Program-made: the position numbers and the translations under genes
The notes under the pieces: model-generated
Database searches by the model: none
The model's input: only the letters and a program-made list of their open reading frames with translations
What the model was told of the DNA's origin: nothing
Origin: Spirometra erinaceieuropaei
Lineage: Eukaryota; Platyhelminthes; Cestoda; Diphyllobothriidea; Diphyllobothriidae
Reading direction: 5' to 3'
Assembly (NCBI GenBank): GCA_902702965.1
Contig: CACRXP010000115.1
Location: 813,807-877,806 of the forward strand
Length of the DNA: 64,000 nucleotides
Shown here: positions 11,641 through 23,639 of the stretch, piece by piece
Layout of the letters: the number at the start of each line of letters is the position of its first letter
Numbering within the stretch: position 1 is the stretch's first letter

Positions 11641-13085
11641 TATTGTTCCATCGATTAATGATTGGCTAGTAGGCATAAGAATTGTCTGTGCATCTGTTAA
11701 CGTTGTTAACTCTGAAGTTTGACTCCTGTACGAGTTCAAAAGCTCAGACAAATAAACAGAATATCCCTGTGCTCGACTGCCCTTTCTCCTGAAATTCGAA
11801 TCTTTCGCCTCCATTCAAGAAAGTATGCTAACTTGACAGGCAGTACCTAGTGGTCAGATTGGAACAAGACGTCCTCATAAGTCCAAGCATTAGTCACGTT
11901 TCCGATTTTACATTCTCTACCATGAATTTGTCGCCTTATTGGAGGTCTGCATTTGATGTTTTCTTACCACAATGAGTAAATCCATACAGATATCCTTTTG
12001 ATCTTTCGGTGCACATCGCATATGCTCTCTTTATTCCTCTTACCCCTACTGGACATGGTGTTCATAACGGTTTTAGACGAAATCAAATTTTTCACTGATG
12101 AAAATGATAGGAATGTTAAACAGGCACATGTTTAGGGAGAGCCTTTGTAAAATGAGACTCTATTATCACTGAAGCGCTTGGATCTCACGCTGACTGACTT
12201 TAAAATTTTTTAAAAAAGATGGCTACCGATAGGACTGTGCTCTAGACGCCAAATGCAAATTTTTAATAATTTGTCTTTGTTATTAGAGATATTGTCATCA
12301 TTGTTTCCTAATCGGATGAAAATGACCATGAACATCGAGGAAAGATTGTGATACTTGCCGGCAGATTACTCAGAATAGCGTGTTCAATAAGAACAAAGAA
12401 AATATATAACCGAACCTGGGAAATACCCACGTCTTCTGAAATTAATGCTTACCTATTTTACACCAAATTTAGTTGTTTATGGATCTGCATATGAATTTTA
12501 ACTTATGGTATAATAATTTTGACAGCATCTTCTTCATAATCATTTTATTGGCCTGTAGAGATTCAGTCGGCATTTGCTCACCTGTCCTAACAACAACATA
12601 CTTGTAAGAATAAAGAAGAGTCATTTAAATCGCAACCATTTTTGGATGTGTCTGCTCTCTTGAAGGCACATAGATGTCATTTTCTCGGTCAAAAATAGCA
12701 ATAGTCCGGGTGACAGGATATTTGCCAATCAGCCACCAATGACCTGCGCTTGGAGAAAGCTGCCTAGGGTTCACACAGCTTGCGGCAGATAAAAGCATTG
12801 AATGGCTAAGTTTGTATCTGGGGCGCAGGTTTCGACTTGTTATTGGCGTGTCTTTCTCCCGATGCGATCGGCCATCCTTGCAGCCTCAATGTTAAACACG
12901 TGACCCGTTGGAAAGTTTCGAGCGGTACTCGAACAACTTCGCCACCGTGTCGCACAGCCGCCTTAAGTTCGCTCACGCGCGATCCGAGCATGCGCCCAGT
13001 CTAGAAGTGTAGAAACATGGATATTATAGGCACGGGATATAGTGCTCTAGCCACCATATCTAGCCTGAAGACCTTGCCACTAAGT
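11641..13085. other. Unannotated, with a GC-richer patch at about 12.8-13.0 kb
   Basis: Most of the stretch is AT-rich with no signal. At 12,806-12,991 a GC-richer patch is open on the minus strand for 61 codons and contains a GTTCGAGTACC phrase that is only loosely B-box like. I could not assign it. Confidence 0.4.
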
Positions 13086-13087
13086 CT

Positions 13088-13166
13088 TAGCCCTAACCCC
13101 TTACCCTAATCCTAACCCCAGCTCTAACACTAAACATTAACTGCAGCCCAAAACCCTAACCCTCGA
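13088..13166 (-). repeat. Degenerate telomere-like array (CCCTAA variants on plus strand)
   Basis: Units such as CCCTAACCCCTTACCCTAAT, CCTAACCCC and ACCCTAACCCTC fill about 80 bases. This is the same unit as at 6.5 kb but in the opposite orientation. Confidence 0.65.
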
Positions 13167-13391
13167 ACATCCAACTCGAAAGTCAGCAGGAGACGACAGG
13201 CCGAAAGTAAGGAAAGAACACTGGTATTAGGCCCGAAAAGGTTGCCACGACAACAAAGAAACAGGGCCGCCACCAGAACACACTCCGCAACACACAGTAA
13301 CACTATGCCAACGAAATCACACCAACGCAAAACAGTTAACTAATTCAAAAGTATTGTGTCCATTAGGTGCGGTCACAAAAGCTAATCTTAC

Positions 13392-13523
13392 CTGATATTC
13401 AACCAGTATTCCTCCTTTATCATGCATGTACCTTAAATTCGGTCCTTCATCGTCTTTCGCAAAGAATTTAAAAGTCCGCATGGCTGCTAATTTGTACAAT
13501 CGGCGTACACCCCATAGCCACAT
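13392..13523 (-). CDS. Candidate host-gene exon with 5' splice donor (unrecognised)
   Basis: On the minus strand an ORF from 13,523 runs in frame to a strong splice-donor match, ATCAG|GTAAGATT, with the exon/intron boundary at 13,392/13,391. The last 30 codons start at an ATG (13,481-13,479) and read MRTFKFFAKDDEGPNLRYMH and then DKGGILVEYQ. This reads more like ordinary soluble protein than the chance ORFs around it, and the donor falls exactly between codons. A possible acceptor, AAATTAG, lies just before the ATG at ~13,490. I do not recognise the family and found no partner exon. It could be a true exon or chance. Confidence 0.3.
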
Positions 13524-13529
13524 AAGAAG

Positions 13530-16495
13530 AAGTCTTTTGGTATAATAAAGGCCTCAAAATGCGGATCTACTTCCACTGATGTGGTGTAAAATGTAATTCC
13601 ATTGACTTATGGCCACATGCGTAAGTTTCAGTGCTTAAACGGCTCAGGACATGACGGAAAAATACACCGGTTATAACTTAAGGCGGTTAGATCGAGTGAT
13701 AATGTAAGGTTTGTTCTGTTGGAGCCGTTCTCGGTGGCATTGCGGAGAGCAATCAACTTTGATAGTGCAGTGGGGCTAGGGATTGCCGCACTCGAGGAAT
13801 ATAATATGGTCCAGGGGCTAATGCATGAGACAGAGTATTTAAACATCAACCTAAGCGACTATTTTAAAAGATAAGGAGGGCATTTTATAGCGCGCTTTAA
13901 AGTAAGCATCTTGTCCAAATGGCGATCTACCGATTTCATTTACGCAGGAGTTGCCTGCGCAAACGCCCATCTATGTGCCATTAACAGTGCCTAAGTTGAA
14001 GTCGTTATTTGCTCGTATTATCCTGCCCTTCCAGCACGGTGTCCACTTGGCACTCTAACTACTAATTCCATAAGAAATGTACTTTTATTTCTAACTGGCT
14101 AAAAGCCATAGTTGAATAGGTATACGTTTGAGACCAAGCAGCCATGAATGATCCTAAGATATCAAAAGTATGGGTGGCGGTATTCAATAAAAAAACAAAT
14201 AAACGCACCTTCCGGTAAAACGCGGTGAGCCAAAATCAGACAAGAGGCAAGCAAAAATACTGCATTTTCAAGATTAGATGACCACCAGTTGTTTCCTTTT
14301 TAAATGTTAAAAGTAACATCAACAAAGCATTATATAAAGCAAATCAATTCTCTCAATTTGAACCTGCGCCATTTTGCAAGTCATCATAAAGTTTACTTTC
14401 TAAAGTTCTCAAGCAATGGCTCCTAGACTAAACATTGGCACATTTATTACGTCAGGTATCCATTGCTTTACTGGCTCAAAAGTCTTTATACATGGTAAAA
14501 CTATAATTATGCCACAAATACTGTTACGCACAACTTCCTCGAAAAACGATTACTCTGTATAGGCCGTAAGCAACAAAAATTGCAATAAATGTATCGGAGA
14601 CCGCGAACGTAATTCAGGTAGCGAAATTGGACAGTCCGACGGTGATGTATTTTACAAAATGCGTATGCGACTAGGAGAATATAATTTAATGGGGCCGTAC
14701 CACTATCATGAGGATTAATTCCTCACTAGAGCATGAACGCCGGGTGCTTTGGTTTTGAATGCACTTCGTTTGAACGCCTACAAAATTGGCAATCGATAAC
14801 AAACAGCTGCTTCTCTGAAATGTATTTCTGACTGATTTTTTGTGAGTCTACATATTAAAATGTGCTTTTGTAGAAAACATGCACAAAAAAGCCTTTTATT
14901 TGTTCAATTGGAAAAAAATAACGCCATTAAACTTTATTTTCTAGGGAAAGGCATTTTGGGGTTTTAGGAAAAGTTACTAAGTACGAAATATTTCAAGACC
15001 ATTTAATGTCCATTCAGATATCGGCAACAGCAGGGTCTAGAACCGACAACTAAGTTAAACCGACCTGCGGACCGTGTCATGCGTTAAAATGTGGTAGGGG
15101 GGGGGGTTTACGGGTGCGGTAATATAAATAGGACAGAGACTAAGGAAACACTGAAAATTAATAAATGTCTTCCGACATTCTTATCGTATGCTGTATTTTA
15201 TAAAGAAATTGATTGCAGTAATTAAAAAATTAACAAAAGGAAATTTAAATAAAAACGCACATCCAATAAAGCATCGCTGTTAAGTTTATATTCAGTCGGA
15301 GGTGCAAAGAAATTTCAGTCAATGGGAACATTGAATAATAAGCGGTGCTCAAATGACACTGAATATTAGTGTGCATGTTGCAGTGGCCAGCTCCATAGGT
15401 CCTACAACCTACAGTTACTCAAATATCCTAGTATTTCCTCGCTTAATAATGCACCTCATTAACTTGATAGCATGGTTCGCCTTCATTGTGAAATTGTATG
15501 AACTCCACAAAATATCTCCTTGAAGTCACAGGAGAGTGTATGCCTTTTTTCCAATACAAACAGTGTACAGCATAAACACACAACAATCCCCAGCATAAGT
15601 GCAACAGCAGATCAGGTTCATAGTTGTAAATACAAAATATCATATTTGTGTATAGAATTTCAGGAGGAAATAATTCTCTGCGTAAGGGATACAAGCCAGA
15701 ATTGGTTTGTGCATATTTCGTAAGAACAACGTCCGAACTGTTGAACACGTCAATGGCAAAAATACACACTGTTTAATTGGCCATCTTTACCTGAAAACGG
15801 CTAATGCGAGAGGCTAAAATGAAGTGCACTTAAAAGACAACATCCAACGTTTTTGATATGTGAGAAGATTATTTGTATAATAGCTGATCACTCAAACCAT
15901 TTAAGGACTTTCTTTTGTAATTAAAAATGAATAACAGAGCTCCGGATAACATTTTGTAAGATTAATCATTGACTTTTGTTGAGCCGCATAGTTTAATAAA
16001 ATGGGTTCCATGACGTCTCCATGGTACTACAGCTGTCTTCGAAACAATTGTCGCCAGCCGTCTAGGAGGGGTGTAAGTATTTCTTAACCGTCACCTCCAC
16101 ACAGCGTCATATTGGTAAAAACGGTGCCACAAGATTATGTCTGATTTTTTATCTTTCAGTTGTCCACCCTGGACTTGGTTACCGTGGTCTTAAGTGTTAT
16201 GATTAGTTAAAAGAACAGGTAATAATGTGGACAAAAAGAATTGATTAAATCTTATGGCTGCTAAGGTAGTTACAACTTGAGCATAATTATTTTGAGGAAA
16301 TTATGGCTTTTGGTTATTCATAAATTCTATATGAAATATTTGGGTTTTTTTAATATTTTTAATTAAGACCTATTTCAAGATCCTGCAATGTCCATTGGAA
16401 TACAGTTGCATCTGCCCGTTAAATAATGCGCCAAATGAAGTTGTGAACATTGCTCATAGGATATCTCTCTAACGATACACAAGGACATGTCGCTT
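13530..16495. other. AT-rich DNA without recognisable gene
   Basis: A G-run at about 15,100-15,110 and AT-rich ORFs (for example 108 codons on the minus strand at 15,443-15,769) are present. None has a domain, and their lengths are within chance for this base composition. Confidence 0.5.
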
Positions 16496-16499
16496 TTTA

Positions 16500-16905
16500 A
16501 TTCCGTCAGAATTCAAATAGGAATATGGAGTATATCAGTTTATCCAAGGTCTATAGACACGGACCGATATTTTTATGCATAAATATTTGACCCAAAGTCC
16601 ATCAAGCACAGCGCGTAACCGCGTAATATTCATAAGCTTTCGACAGACAGCTAGTAGAATGCACAGGTACTAGCCGAAAGCCAATGGGTCTTGCAGCGAT
16701 CCCAATCTGTTTAATGCTAGTTACTTCAATTTAGAAATTTGCTTTTTAATTTCCCCAGAAGTCATCTACGAACGTGGAGTAAATCAATTTACTCGAGGTC
16801 TGCAGGCTCAGGTCGGGCATTACGTATGAATTTTTAAGCCGAAGTTCATCATCCACAGCGGGTAATCGCTGACAGGCAGTTAGTCGTATACTTTAGGGTT
16901 ATGTG
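16500..16905 (+). repeat. Two diverged direct copies of a ~150 bp unit
   Basis: The segment at about 16,500-16,650 and the one at about 16,748-16,905 align with a ~250 base offset. Both run TTCC...AGAA, ATATGGAGTA/ACGTGGAGTA, AAGGTCT/GAGGTCT, ATTTTTATGCAT/TATGAATTTTTAAGC, AAGTCCATCA/AAGTTCATCA, CACAGCG and CGACAGACAG/TGACAGGCAG. Unit identity is not assigned. Confidence 0.4.
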
Positions 16906-16934
16906 ATTGCATACTAAGAACACATTTGATTAGA

Positions 16935-19430
16935 CCATGATTTGTTTGACGAAAATAACGCAGCCATCAGCAACCTGCTCGCTGAAAAGCAGAGGTTTCA
17001 CAGGGTCTCCACTGATTGCCCGACTGCTGCAAACAAATTGGCCTTCTACCGATATCGCCGCCTTTTGCAGCGATGGTTGTGGCGATGCAGTAAGCATGCA
17101 TGGCTGAAGAGACGCAAGGATATGCCGACCGCAATGGTTAATACAGCGTCCTTACAACGATCAAGGCGACCTACGTTCCTACAGCAGAAGAACCTTCCTG
17201 CTTTTCAGTATAGATAGAAAACCCTTCTAACAGAGCATTCGCTGATTCTGAAGCTCTCGACTGTGCACTTTCGAACTGTCCAAAGTCTCTCATCAGCAAA
17301 CTACGCCGCCACCGCCACCGCCATCAACTTGCTCCCCAAAGTGAAAATTAAGATCGACATGGATCCTCCGCCCTCCCCCTTTCCAGAAACTTACCGCATG
17401 TGCACATATTTTCCGAAGGGGAGGCGCCCAGATCCGATTCGATCCCAACTGAAACCTAAAAGCACGGCGCCTAATGACTAGTGGATCGACTCAGTGATCG
17501 ATGCCAGAAGATGCGCCTCCTAAGATACGCTTATCAGAATTTTAAGGATGCATTAGTCGTCTGCTTCTTCAAATGAACGGTGAACGGACAACTCTATGAA
17601 AATTACAGAGATATCTTGCTGCGCAGCATCGACGCGAAGATTTTTGTTCACATCATCCTCAAGAGTATCGACGGCTATTTCGATTAAAGAATTTTGTCAT
17701 AAAGTCCATGTAGATTCCGATGACAACGCGAAACCACTGACAATGACTTTGCTGCTTATCAGCTAGAAGGAAAGTGCTGGAAGTTGAGTGCCTACATCTG
17801 CACTACATTTCGTGGACTTTACGAACGTCTTCGGTATGGTAAATGGCGATGGCCTGGGAAAAATCGTACAATAATTTGGCCGCCCTTAGCGATTCAAACC
17901 GATGACACCTGCTCAACGAGGGGAAGACAACACGACGTGCTGACTGCCTGGCGGTTTTCAAAGCATTCGCAGTGATTAATGGAGTGAAGCAGGGTTGAAT
18001 ATCCGATTCCATCTTCTTTATGCCCATTGTATCTGCCATGTTGAAAAGCGCCTATCGTGATGGATATCCTGGGTTACCCATTGCCTACAGGAATGGCGGG
18101 CTTCTAACCAGCAGACCCACGTTAGCCACAACGCGGCTATTTACGATTAAGTCTCACACATGCTCTTAACGGACGACTGGGTATACTACAAAATCGAAGA
18201 GGACATGCAACCGGGCATGGACCTCTTCGTCACCGCGAGCGCCAAATTCAGAAAATCAACAATCACTCACCAACCGTCACCCACAAGAGAATACAGTGCT
18301 CCACGAATCATTATGGACACATTTTCGTATCCAGGGAACACACTAACGCAACAAAGAAATCGACAAAGTGGTTGCGCATTGGATCGTCAAAGCCAGCCAG
18401 GCCTTCGGCCGGCCGCAAGACTCAATTCTGAGTCACCAAGACCTTTAACTGACATTTCAAGCCATGCTGAGACAACTAGAACTGAGAGAGCGGCCACCAG
18501 GCAAGCGCGAATGATAGCCGACAACTCAACTGGCTGTTCTTCGGAAATGGACGAAAACAACGGTACAAGGGCACTCTGAAAAACTCTTTGAAGCGGCTTC
18601 ACTCCAAACCGGAGACTTGGCAGGACCTCGCCCAGGACAAACCGGTCTAGATAAGAACAGTATAGACTAGCGCTACAACATACGAAGCCAACTTGAATCA
18701 CCCTCATAAAAAAGAATAGGGCTCCCGCAAGTCCCCGAAGCCTCCGATTCGGAACGAAAATAATCGGCAACTTTAAACCTGTCGAGCTACCAACGCACAC
18801 TGCTCGCCAACCTGCCGCGCCGGACTCATTTCGGCGCATAGTAACAAGCACCCGTCAACACTTATTTCTCCTTCCGTGATCATCTCTACTGTTACCCCTG
18901 CTCTAATCCTCACGATAAGGATCACTTCCATCACTGGTGATCCCTCAGTCGATGCCGTTCCACTCTTAACTATCGGCACCGTCCTGCCTAACACAAAGTT
19001 ATCGTCGATCACGACGACCAGCTACACCAACACCACTACCCCTTGCCCCACTACCAACGCCAATGAGACAACATCCGCCGTTCCCTCAACTATCGCCTTC
19101 ACCACCACCACTACCCTCGCCATCAACAGTGGGAACTCTATCTTAACCTCTCCTCATTGCAGTCACCTGCTCTTCTCACAGATCGGGCTGGTTAATTACT
19201 TTCGAATCCATCGAACAGGGACCGTCGAGCACCGATATTGCTCCAACACACCCATCTTAACTGCCCTCACTGAGCACACACATTTATTCATAGCATGGGC
19301 TTATTAGACCGCATGTGCCTCCATGAAAAGCTCAACACAGCAAAGTCGGCTATACCATAACACCAGAGCAGCACCACCATACCACCTTACCGGCATTTAC
19401 AAAACACATGACCATACCCACGTAAGTTAG
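16935..19430 (+). pseudogene. Non-LTR retrotransposon relic with RT and C-terminal zinc-finger remnants
   Basis: A decayed ORF2-type protein is readable in order on the plus strand. Linker: DENNAAISNLLAEKQRF at 16,945-16,995, typical of the segment between endonuclease and RT in this flatworm family. RT fingers: SLRSIDAKIFVHIIL near 17,610-17,655. RT palm: INGVKQG followed by a stop near 17,974. Box C: LTDDWVYYKIEEDMQPGMDL from 18,163, where the usual FADD reads LTDD. After a Ser/Thr/Pro-rich stretch (18.9-19.15 kb) come two C2H2-like remnants: GLVNYFRIHRTG near 19,185-19,220, and NCPH-stop then HSMGLLDRMCLHE near 19,260-19,330. Many stops and frameshifts show a dead copy. RTE-like affiliation is my best guess. 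The endonuclease domain is absent. Confidence 0.7.
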
Positions 19431-19994
19431 AAGTTTGTTCCTCGTCGCGTTTTCCCTGTGTCTCCTGTGCTACATTTGTGATCGGAGCCTAAGATTATAC
19501 CTGTGTGCTAAGCGTCATGTCTTGAAATGTTGCCGGATGACAATGCAAGTAAAGGCCAAGTTTCCATGTCAGTGTCTTTGTGCGGATTTGTCGACTAGTG
19601 GACTGGAAATTGAATCTGCAGCGGCGTTCACACGATTGTGCAATAAATGTCACCTACTCTCTGCCATGTAAAATCCTGATGCTTTTGTTTGGGCCAGGCC
19701 CTGCGTTTGGCGCGCACAAACGTGGTTACTAGCAATGTCAACCACTCTGCCTATTTCTCGTACCAGACAGCTGGTCGCCGGGGTCTGAGAATGGGATTCA
19801 GTAGTGGGAGCGACGACGGAGCGCATTCTTCTCACTGTAGACTTTGTGCGGCATTTGAAACTATCAGGTTGATCTATTAATAGTGTCTAGAAAGGCTGTT
19901 AACTGCCAGCATAAATCAGACCTCTCAATCAGTGCAGTGAGTGTTCGTGTGGAGTCACCAAATGACGGACTGGATATCAGGCTGCAGTGGCTAT
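19431..19994. other. Unassigned, possibly 3' tail of the non-LTR relic
   Basis: The GC content stays higher than the AT-rich flanks, and short ORFs are open on both strands, but I recognise no domain or terminal repeat. Confidence 0.35.
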
Positions 19995-20250
19995 TAAGTA
20001 ATGTGGTCTTTATGACACTCCCACGCCGTGGTATCCGAGCCGAGTGTGGCGGCAGTCAAGGGGCGTCGCCCATCGCACCAGCCTCTAAGGCTTCCTTCCA
20101 CCTCCGATCTTGTTGACTTTGTCATGAACCCTGACCTAGGTGAGGAAGGGGGACAGAATATGGTTGATGCAGCGCACGCCCACTATCAGTATGAACTTAC
20201 GCAGATGGAAGTCAAAATCCATGCTATCATTCTACTGTGGAGCATAAAAT
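19995..20250 (+). repeat. Dispersed ~400 bp repeat, copy at 20 kb
   Basis: The phrases CACTCCCACGCCGTGG, TTCCACCTCCGATCTTGTTG, ACTTTGTCATGA, GGTGAGGAAGGGGGAC and GGTTGATGCAGCGCACGCC follow the same order as in the copies at 22.7, 23.7, 24.2, 34.4, 36.4, 38.2, 47.9, 49.1, 51.1, 61.6, 62.0 and 62.9 kb. The family has no ORF of its own and no recognised pol III boxes. It may be the untranslated end of a retroelement or a SINE. Confidence 0.6.
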
Positions 20251-20390
20251 AGACAAAGTCGGCAATGATGGTCGAAATGTCGCCGATTGTCAGTGCACCT
20301 TAGATCTCTCATGTGTATTTCGAAAACACTTGACCCTCACTTATTGGGATATAAAAACTGCTCGCCTATAAGGAGAGCTTCTGTCGACAG

Positions 20391-21306
20391 CAAAAGTTGT
20401 GTTAAGTAACATGAAATATCAACCAACCTTCCGAAATGTGGTTCATTTCGAACGTATTACTTAAGTAGTGCTGTAATATGAACAATTATGCCTGTTAGTA
20501 CCAAAATACTCCTGTCGTTTTCGAATGCCGGTTTTTTAACGAGTTGCCCATTTACCGTCTGCGCAAACTACGTTCCATAAAAAATGTTTGCTTAAGCATT
20601 ATGCATTTTCCATTTACTTCCGATGCCAATTTAATATAAATGTGTTTATATAAGGTGCGATAAATTATTTGTTCTTCTGGCTATTGGCAGAAAATAACGT
20701 CTTCCTCATTTTTTACTTTAAGTACAATATTGTTGTTTTAAATAAGTTTATAATTACTAGAATTTTCAGGTAAATAAAATGCTTACTCGAACGGCATTGC
20801 ATCAACAGACTGACCTACACTGCTCGTAAGGGTGACAGCGTGGTTTTCATTTATAGGAAACTTTTATGATCTGTATATGTGCCTTTTATAATTAAATATA
20901 AAAATATATATTTTTTGTTTTTTACGAATAGTATACAGCTTGTATGTTGTAATTCCTGGATACAAATTTAACGGCAGTTACGATTAAAAAAATTAATGAG
21001 GAGTTAAGAAATTTTCTTAAACTCAAAGAATGTTAACTCTTCAACAATAAAGTGGAAGGAGGTATACGTTTATGCCAAATAAGAATAATGATGAATACTC
21101 ATGTGTGTGTTTTCCATAAAATATAATCGGATTTATAGGGGTATCAAAATAATTGGTAATTCTCTCTAAAGCTGCATCCTAACGTAACTGGAATATGTTT
21201 ACACTATTCGACACGATAATATGACCACCCAAACGAAGTAATGCTTTCTACTTGAAAACATATGTCATAATTTCAGTCAGCGTTTTATGAGATGACATAT
21301 CTACTG
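20391..21306. mobile_element. MITE with long terminal inverted repeats (decayed copy)
   Basis: The left end (TTAAGTAACATGAAATATCA, then ACC...TTCCGAAATG) and the reverse complement of the right end (CAGTAGATATGTCATCTCAT) match the termini of the TA-flanked MITE family. An internal left phrase TTTTCGAATGCC and a right TACTATTCGACACG region are also inverted. No ORF is present. Exact ends and target duplication are blurred by divergence. Confidence 0.5.
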
Positions 21307-21649
21307 CAGAACGTTCGCTTAGTTGCTGACAGTTTGACAGTCGACTTCGACGATGTCCACCGTATAATACACATCAGCTTCAGAGTAGGGAGCGGTCACT
21401 ACCGGTCGTCGGCTGTCTGTATTTGACGTGTTGGTGCCTTAACGCACGCTCTCTTTGTTTATTGACACAATGCGCGTTATCGCTAACGGACCAGCCGTCG
21501 GACGGACAGAATGACATCGAGGAAACTTCCTAAAACGACGAGTGAGGATCATGCGATTATTTGGCAAGAATACGTTATTTAAAAGAAGGCGAAGGCACGA
21601 TTACTGGGCCGGTAGATTTATTGGCTTTAGCTTTAGAACTCGAACTGGG

Positions 21650-21990
21650 GTTGGTAATCAGAGAGTGCTAGGGTGCAGCAACCTGTGAACATTTATATCG
21701 TTTTGTCGTGAGGAGGGGGACTACGTCCGTGGCTGGGTCTGGTTTGTGCCGCCTGGACCACAATGGTTTCCCAGCGTGAGGACGCCGTTTGTACTTCGCG
21801 GCAATTTGAGCTGCGACACCTGGCCGTGTGGGCGGAGTGCGCGATAACCCGCAGGCAAATCAGTGTGTCTGTTGACATATTTGGTATCCGACACCCACGC
21901 CTCCAACAGTTCTCGCCCCGTCTTGTAGCCGGCTCGCGCCAATATCCGCGTGTTGACGTAGTCGAACTCATGGCCTTCCTCCAGCATGTG
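21650..21990 (-). pseudogene. PLE fragment: C-terminal half of GIY-YIG domain (left-arm copy)
   Basis: On the minus strand the frame reads HMLEEGHEFDYVNTRILARA, then GRELLEAWVSDTKYVNRHTD and LPAGYRALR. This is the C-terminal half of a PLE GIY-YIG domain (GHEFD, ELLEAW and NRHxDLP are family hallmarks). The N-terminal YVGETGR half is missing: upstream the frame runs into sequence that is hammerhead-like on the other strand (22,002-22,030). The mirror copy is at 63.6-63.85 kb. A TAAAGC-type tail motif lies at about 21,640-21,660 on this strand. The frame is open for 134 codons, but the RT is gone. Confidence 0.7.
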
Positions 21991-22001
21991 AGTGGCAGTC
22001 T

Positions 22002-22032
22002 CTGATGATGAACTTAGTTCGATTTCGAAAGC
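22002..22032 (+). ncRNA. Hammerhead-like core, fused head-to-head to a PLE fragment
   Basis: CTGATGA (22,002-22,008) and GAAAGC (22,027-22,032) are spaced as a hammerhead core, but the intervening stem II is poor (GAA with TTC only). The wording matches the PLE tail at 63.92 kb (TATGATGAACTC...GAGTTCTAAAGC). It sits antisense to the 5' boundary of the GIY-YIG fragment, so two PLE pieces meet here in opposite orientation. The mirror copy is near 63.56-63.59 kb, minus strand. Confidence 0.35.
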
Positions 22033-22689
22033 GCAAGCCAATAACATTACCGTCCAAGTGCTCGTGCGTTCGTTTTCTGTTAAACAAGAACATGGGATGT
22101 GCATACTGTCCTCTGTTCGTAACAATAAGTTATGTCTACTGTAGTAAAATTAAGATTTTATTAGTTAAACCTGTTAAAATGAGACCGCCCCAAACATTGT
22201 ATGCAAGAAAACCTGCTGAAGGACGCTGTTGAAAGTACTTATGAAATTTGCAGTTACCGCGGAAACAAACGGCTGAATTTAAGAATTCGTTGTTGTAATC
22301 AAACTCATCTGGAATAACCAGATTTTCAAAGTTGATATTCATATTGACTGCAGTCAGTTAATCCCTGCCTTATTAGCTTTTTATGCGCAGAGTTGCTATT
22401 TTCTTTAAGCATATACATTTGTGAACAAATGTTTGAGAGAACGCATAAAATGCAAAGGGTGAATCTTTGGATGAAAATGTTAGACCAACTCAAAAAATAT
22501 CGGCCTCGAAAACTTTACGTCAATGTAGGAAACCAGTATCACTGTGTTTGCGGCGTATAACTTTGAAGCCTGCATTCCTCAATACTCGATTCTACGACAG
22601 GAACGTCAGCCCTTATAAGACGGTCAGGCTCTTGCGAATGATGATGCGCAGTGTGCGCCCAACAGAAGGGGCGTAACGCCGGTCATAGG
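22033..22689. other. Arm-specific DNA without recognised gene
   Basis: This is present in both arms (mirror 63.0-63.55 kb) with no recognised element. Short ORFs differ between the arms. Confidence 0.4.
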
Positions 22690-22870
22690 CGCGGGAATTA
22701 GTTTATACTGATGGCTGACTTGTACAGCATCTACCACACCCGCGTCCCCTCTCCCAATAGGTTCCGAAGTGAGAACAGCGCTAAGGTATTCGGAGGCAGA
22801 CTGAGACCCAATGACAAATGGAACTAAACAGCCTATTGGCACCTGCCACAAGCAACCTGGCATTTAAAGA
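22690..22870 (-). repeat. Dispersed ~400 bp repeat copy (minus strand)
   Basis: On the minus strand the stretch carries the family tail ...GGGAGAGGGGACGCGGGTGT, GGTAGATGCTGTACAAGTC and ATCAGTATAAACTAATTCCC. The mirror copy is at about 62.84-62.97 kb. Confidence 0.5.
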
Positions 22871-23639
22871 GCGCAGTCCGCAAGTGATAATGCCGTTAAA
22901 TACCGAGTTTGGAAGAAGTCACTGTGCCTGACTATCTACCCCCAAGTAGAACCGTATTTATGGCAATTTTCAAAGCAGCAGCCTTTGGCTCGGCAAGATG
23001 TATTAAAGCGCGTCAGATCTATCATTAGTTAGGACTGCGCTGAATGCCGTGGAGATGGTTTACCTGGGGTCGAACTGACTTCAAATTCCCCTTTTCTACG
23101 CAGAAGTCGAGTGCTTAACTCTGTCAATCAATGGAAGATGGAATTGGGCGCAGTGTCTGCCGCAGGGTTAATTCCAAGTCAAGGCGTGCCAAAATCATCC
23201 CTCATGTGAAGTAGTATTTATAGACTCACGCGAACTTTATGCTAACCGATTAATGCCTGCTCTGGAGTTGACAGCTGTTCACAAAAACGCAAGGAAATCA
23301 TGTGTACATGAGCCCTGATGCTAGACTGCGAAGGTTGCCTTTTGCAGCCTAAGTTAAATAAGTAATAGTTTACTGTAAATACGCTTTTGTTCAAGCCTTC
23401 TTTTAGACTCTGTCGCATGCTATGAAAAATCTTACGAGGAATATTATTCACCGATTTACACCCAATGTTTTTTTTAAGAAAGTACAATCAGGACATTTAT
23501 TCCCGCTTTTGCCACCATACGAAAGTTCGCACGTCGTGCACGACGATGTCCACCGTGTGTTCCGCAGCGCGGTGAGAGCAAGCATGCTGACCTCTGCGTG
23601 ATTTGTTAATAGCCGTAATAAAATTGCCCAAGATCTACC
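22871..23639. other. Arm-specific DNA without recognised gene
   Basis: The reverse complement is at 62.07-62.84 kb. An 81-codon minus-strand frame (23,242-23,487) is open in both arms with similar wording, but I see no domain and both copies look like chance openings. Confidence 0.35.

Noticed and set aside
12806..12991. SINE or pol III unit in the GC-richer patch
   Set aside because: Only a loose B-box-like phrase with an extra base and no A box; no second copy found.
13130..13330. 66-codon minus-strand ORF resembling a signal or membrane segment
   Set aside because: It partly covers the degenerate CCCTAA array and has no homologue wording; hydrophobicity is a by-product of base composition.
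15443..15769. 108-codon minus-strand ORF with hydrophobic stretch
   Set aside because: It is overlapped by another ORF on the opposite strand, has no domain and no splice context, and its length is within chance for this composition.
18387..18851. 154-codon minus-strand ORF
   Set aside because: It is antisense to the non-LTR relic, whose plus-strand RT words are recognisable; it is a shadow frame in GC-richer DNA.
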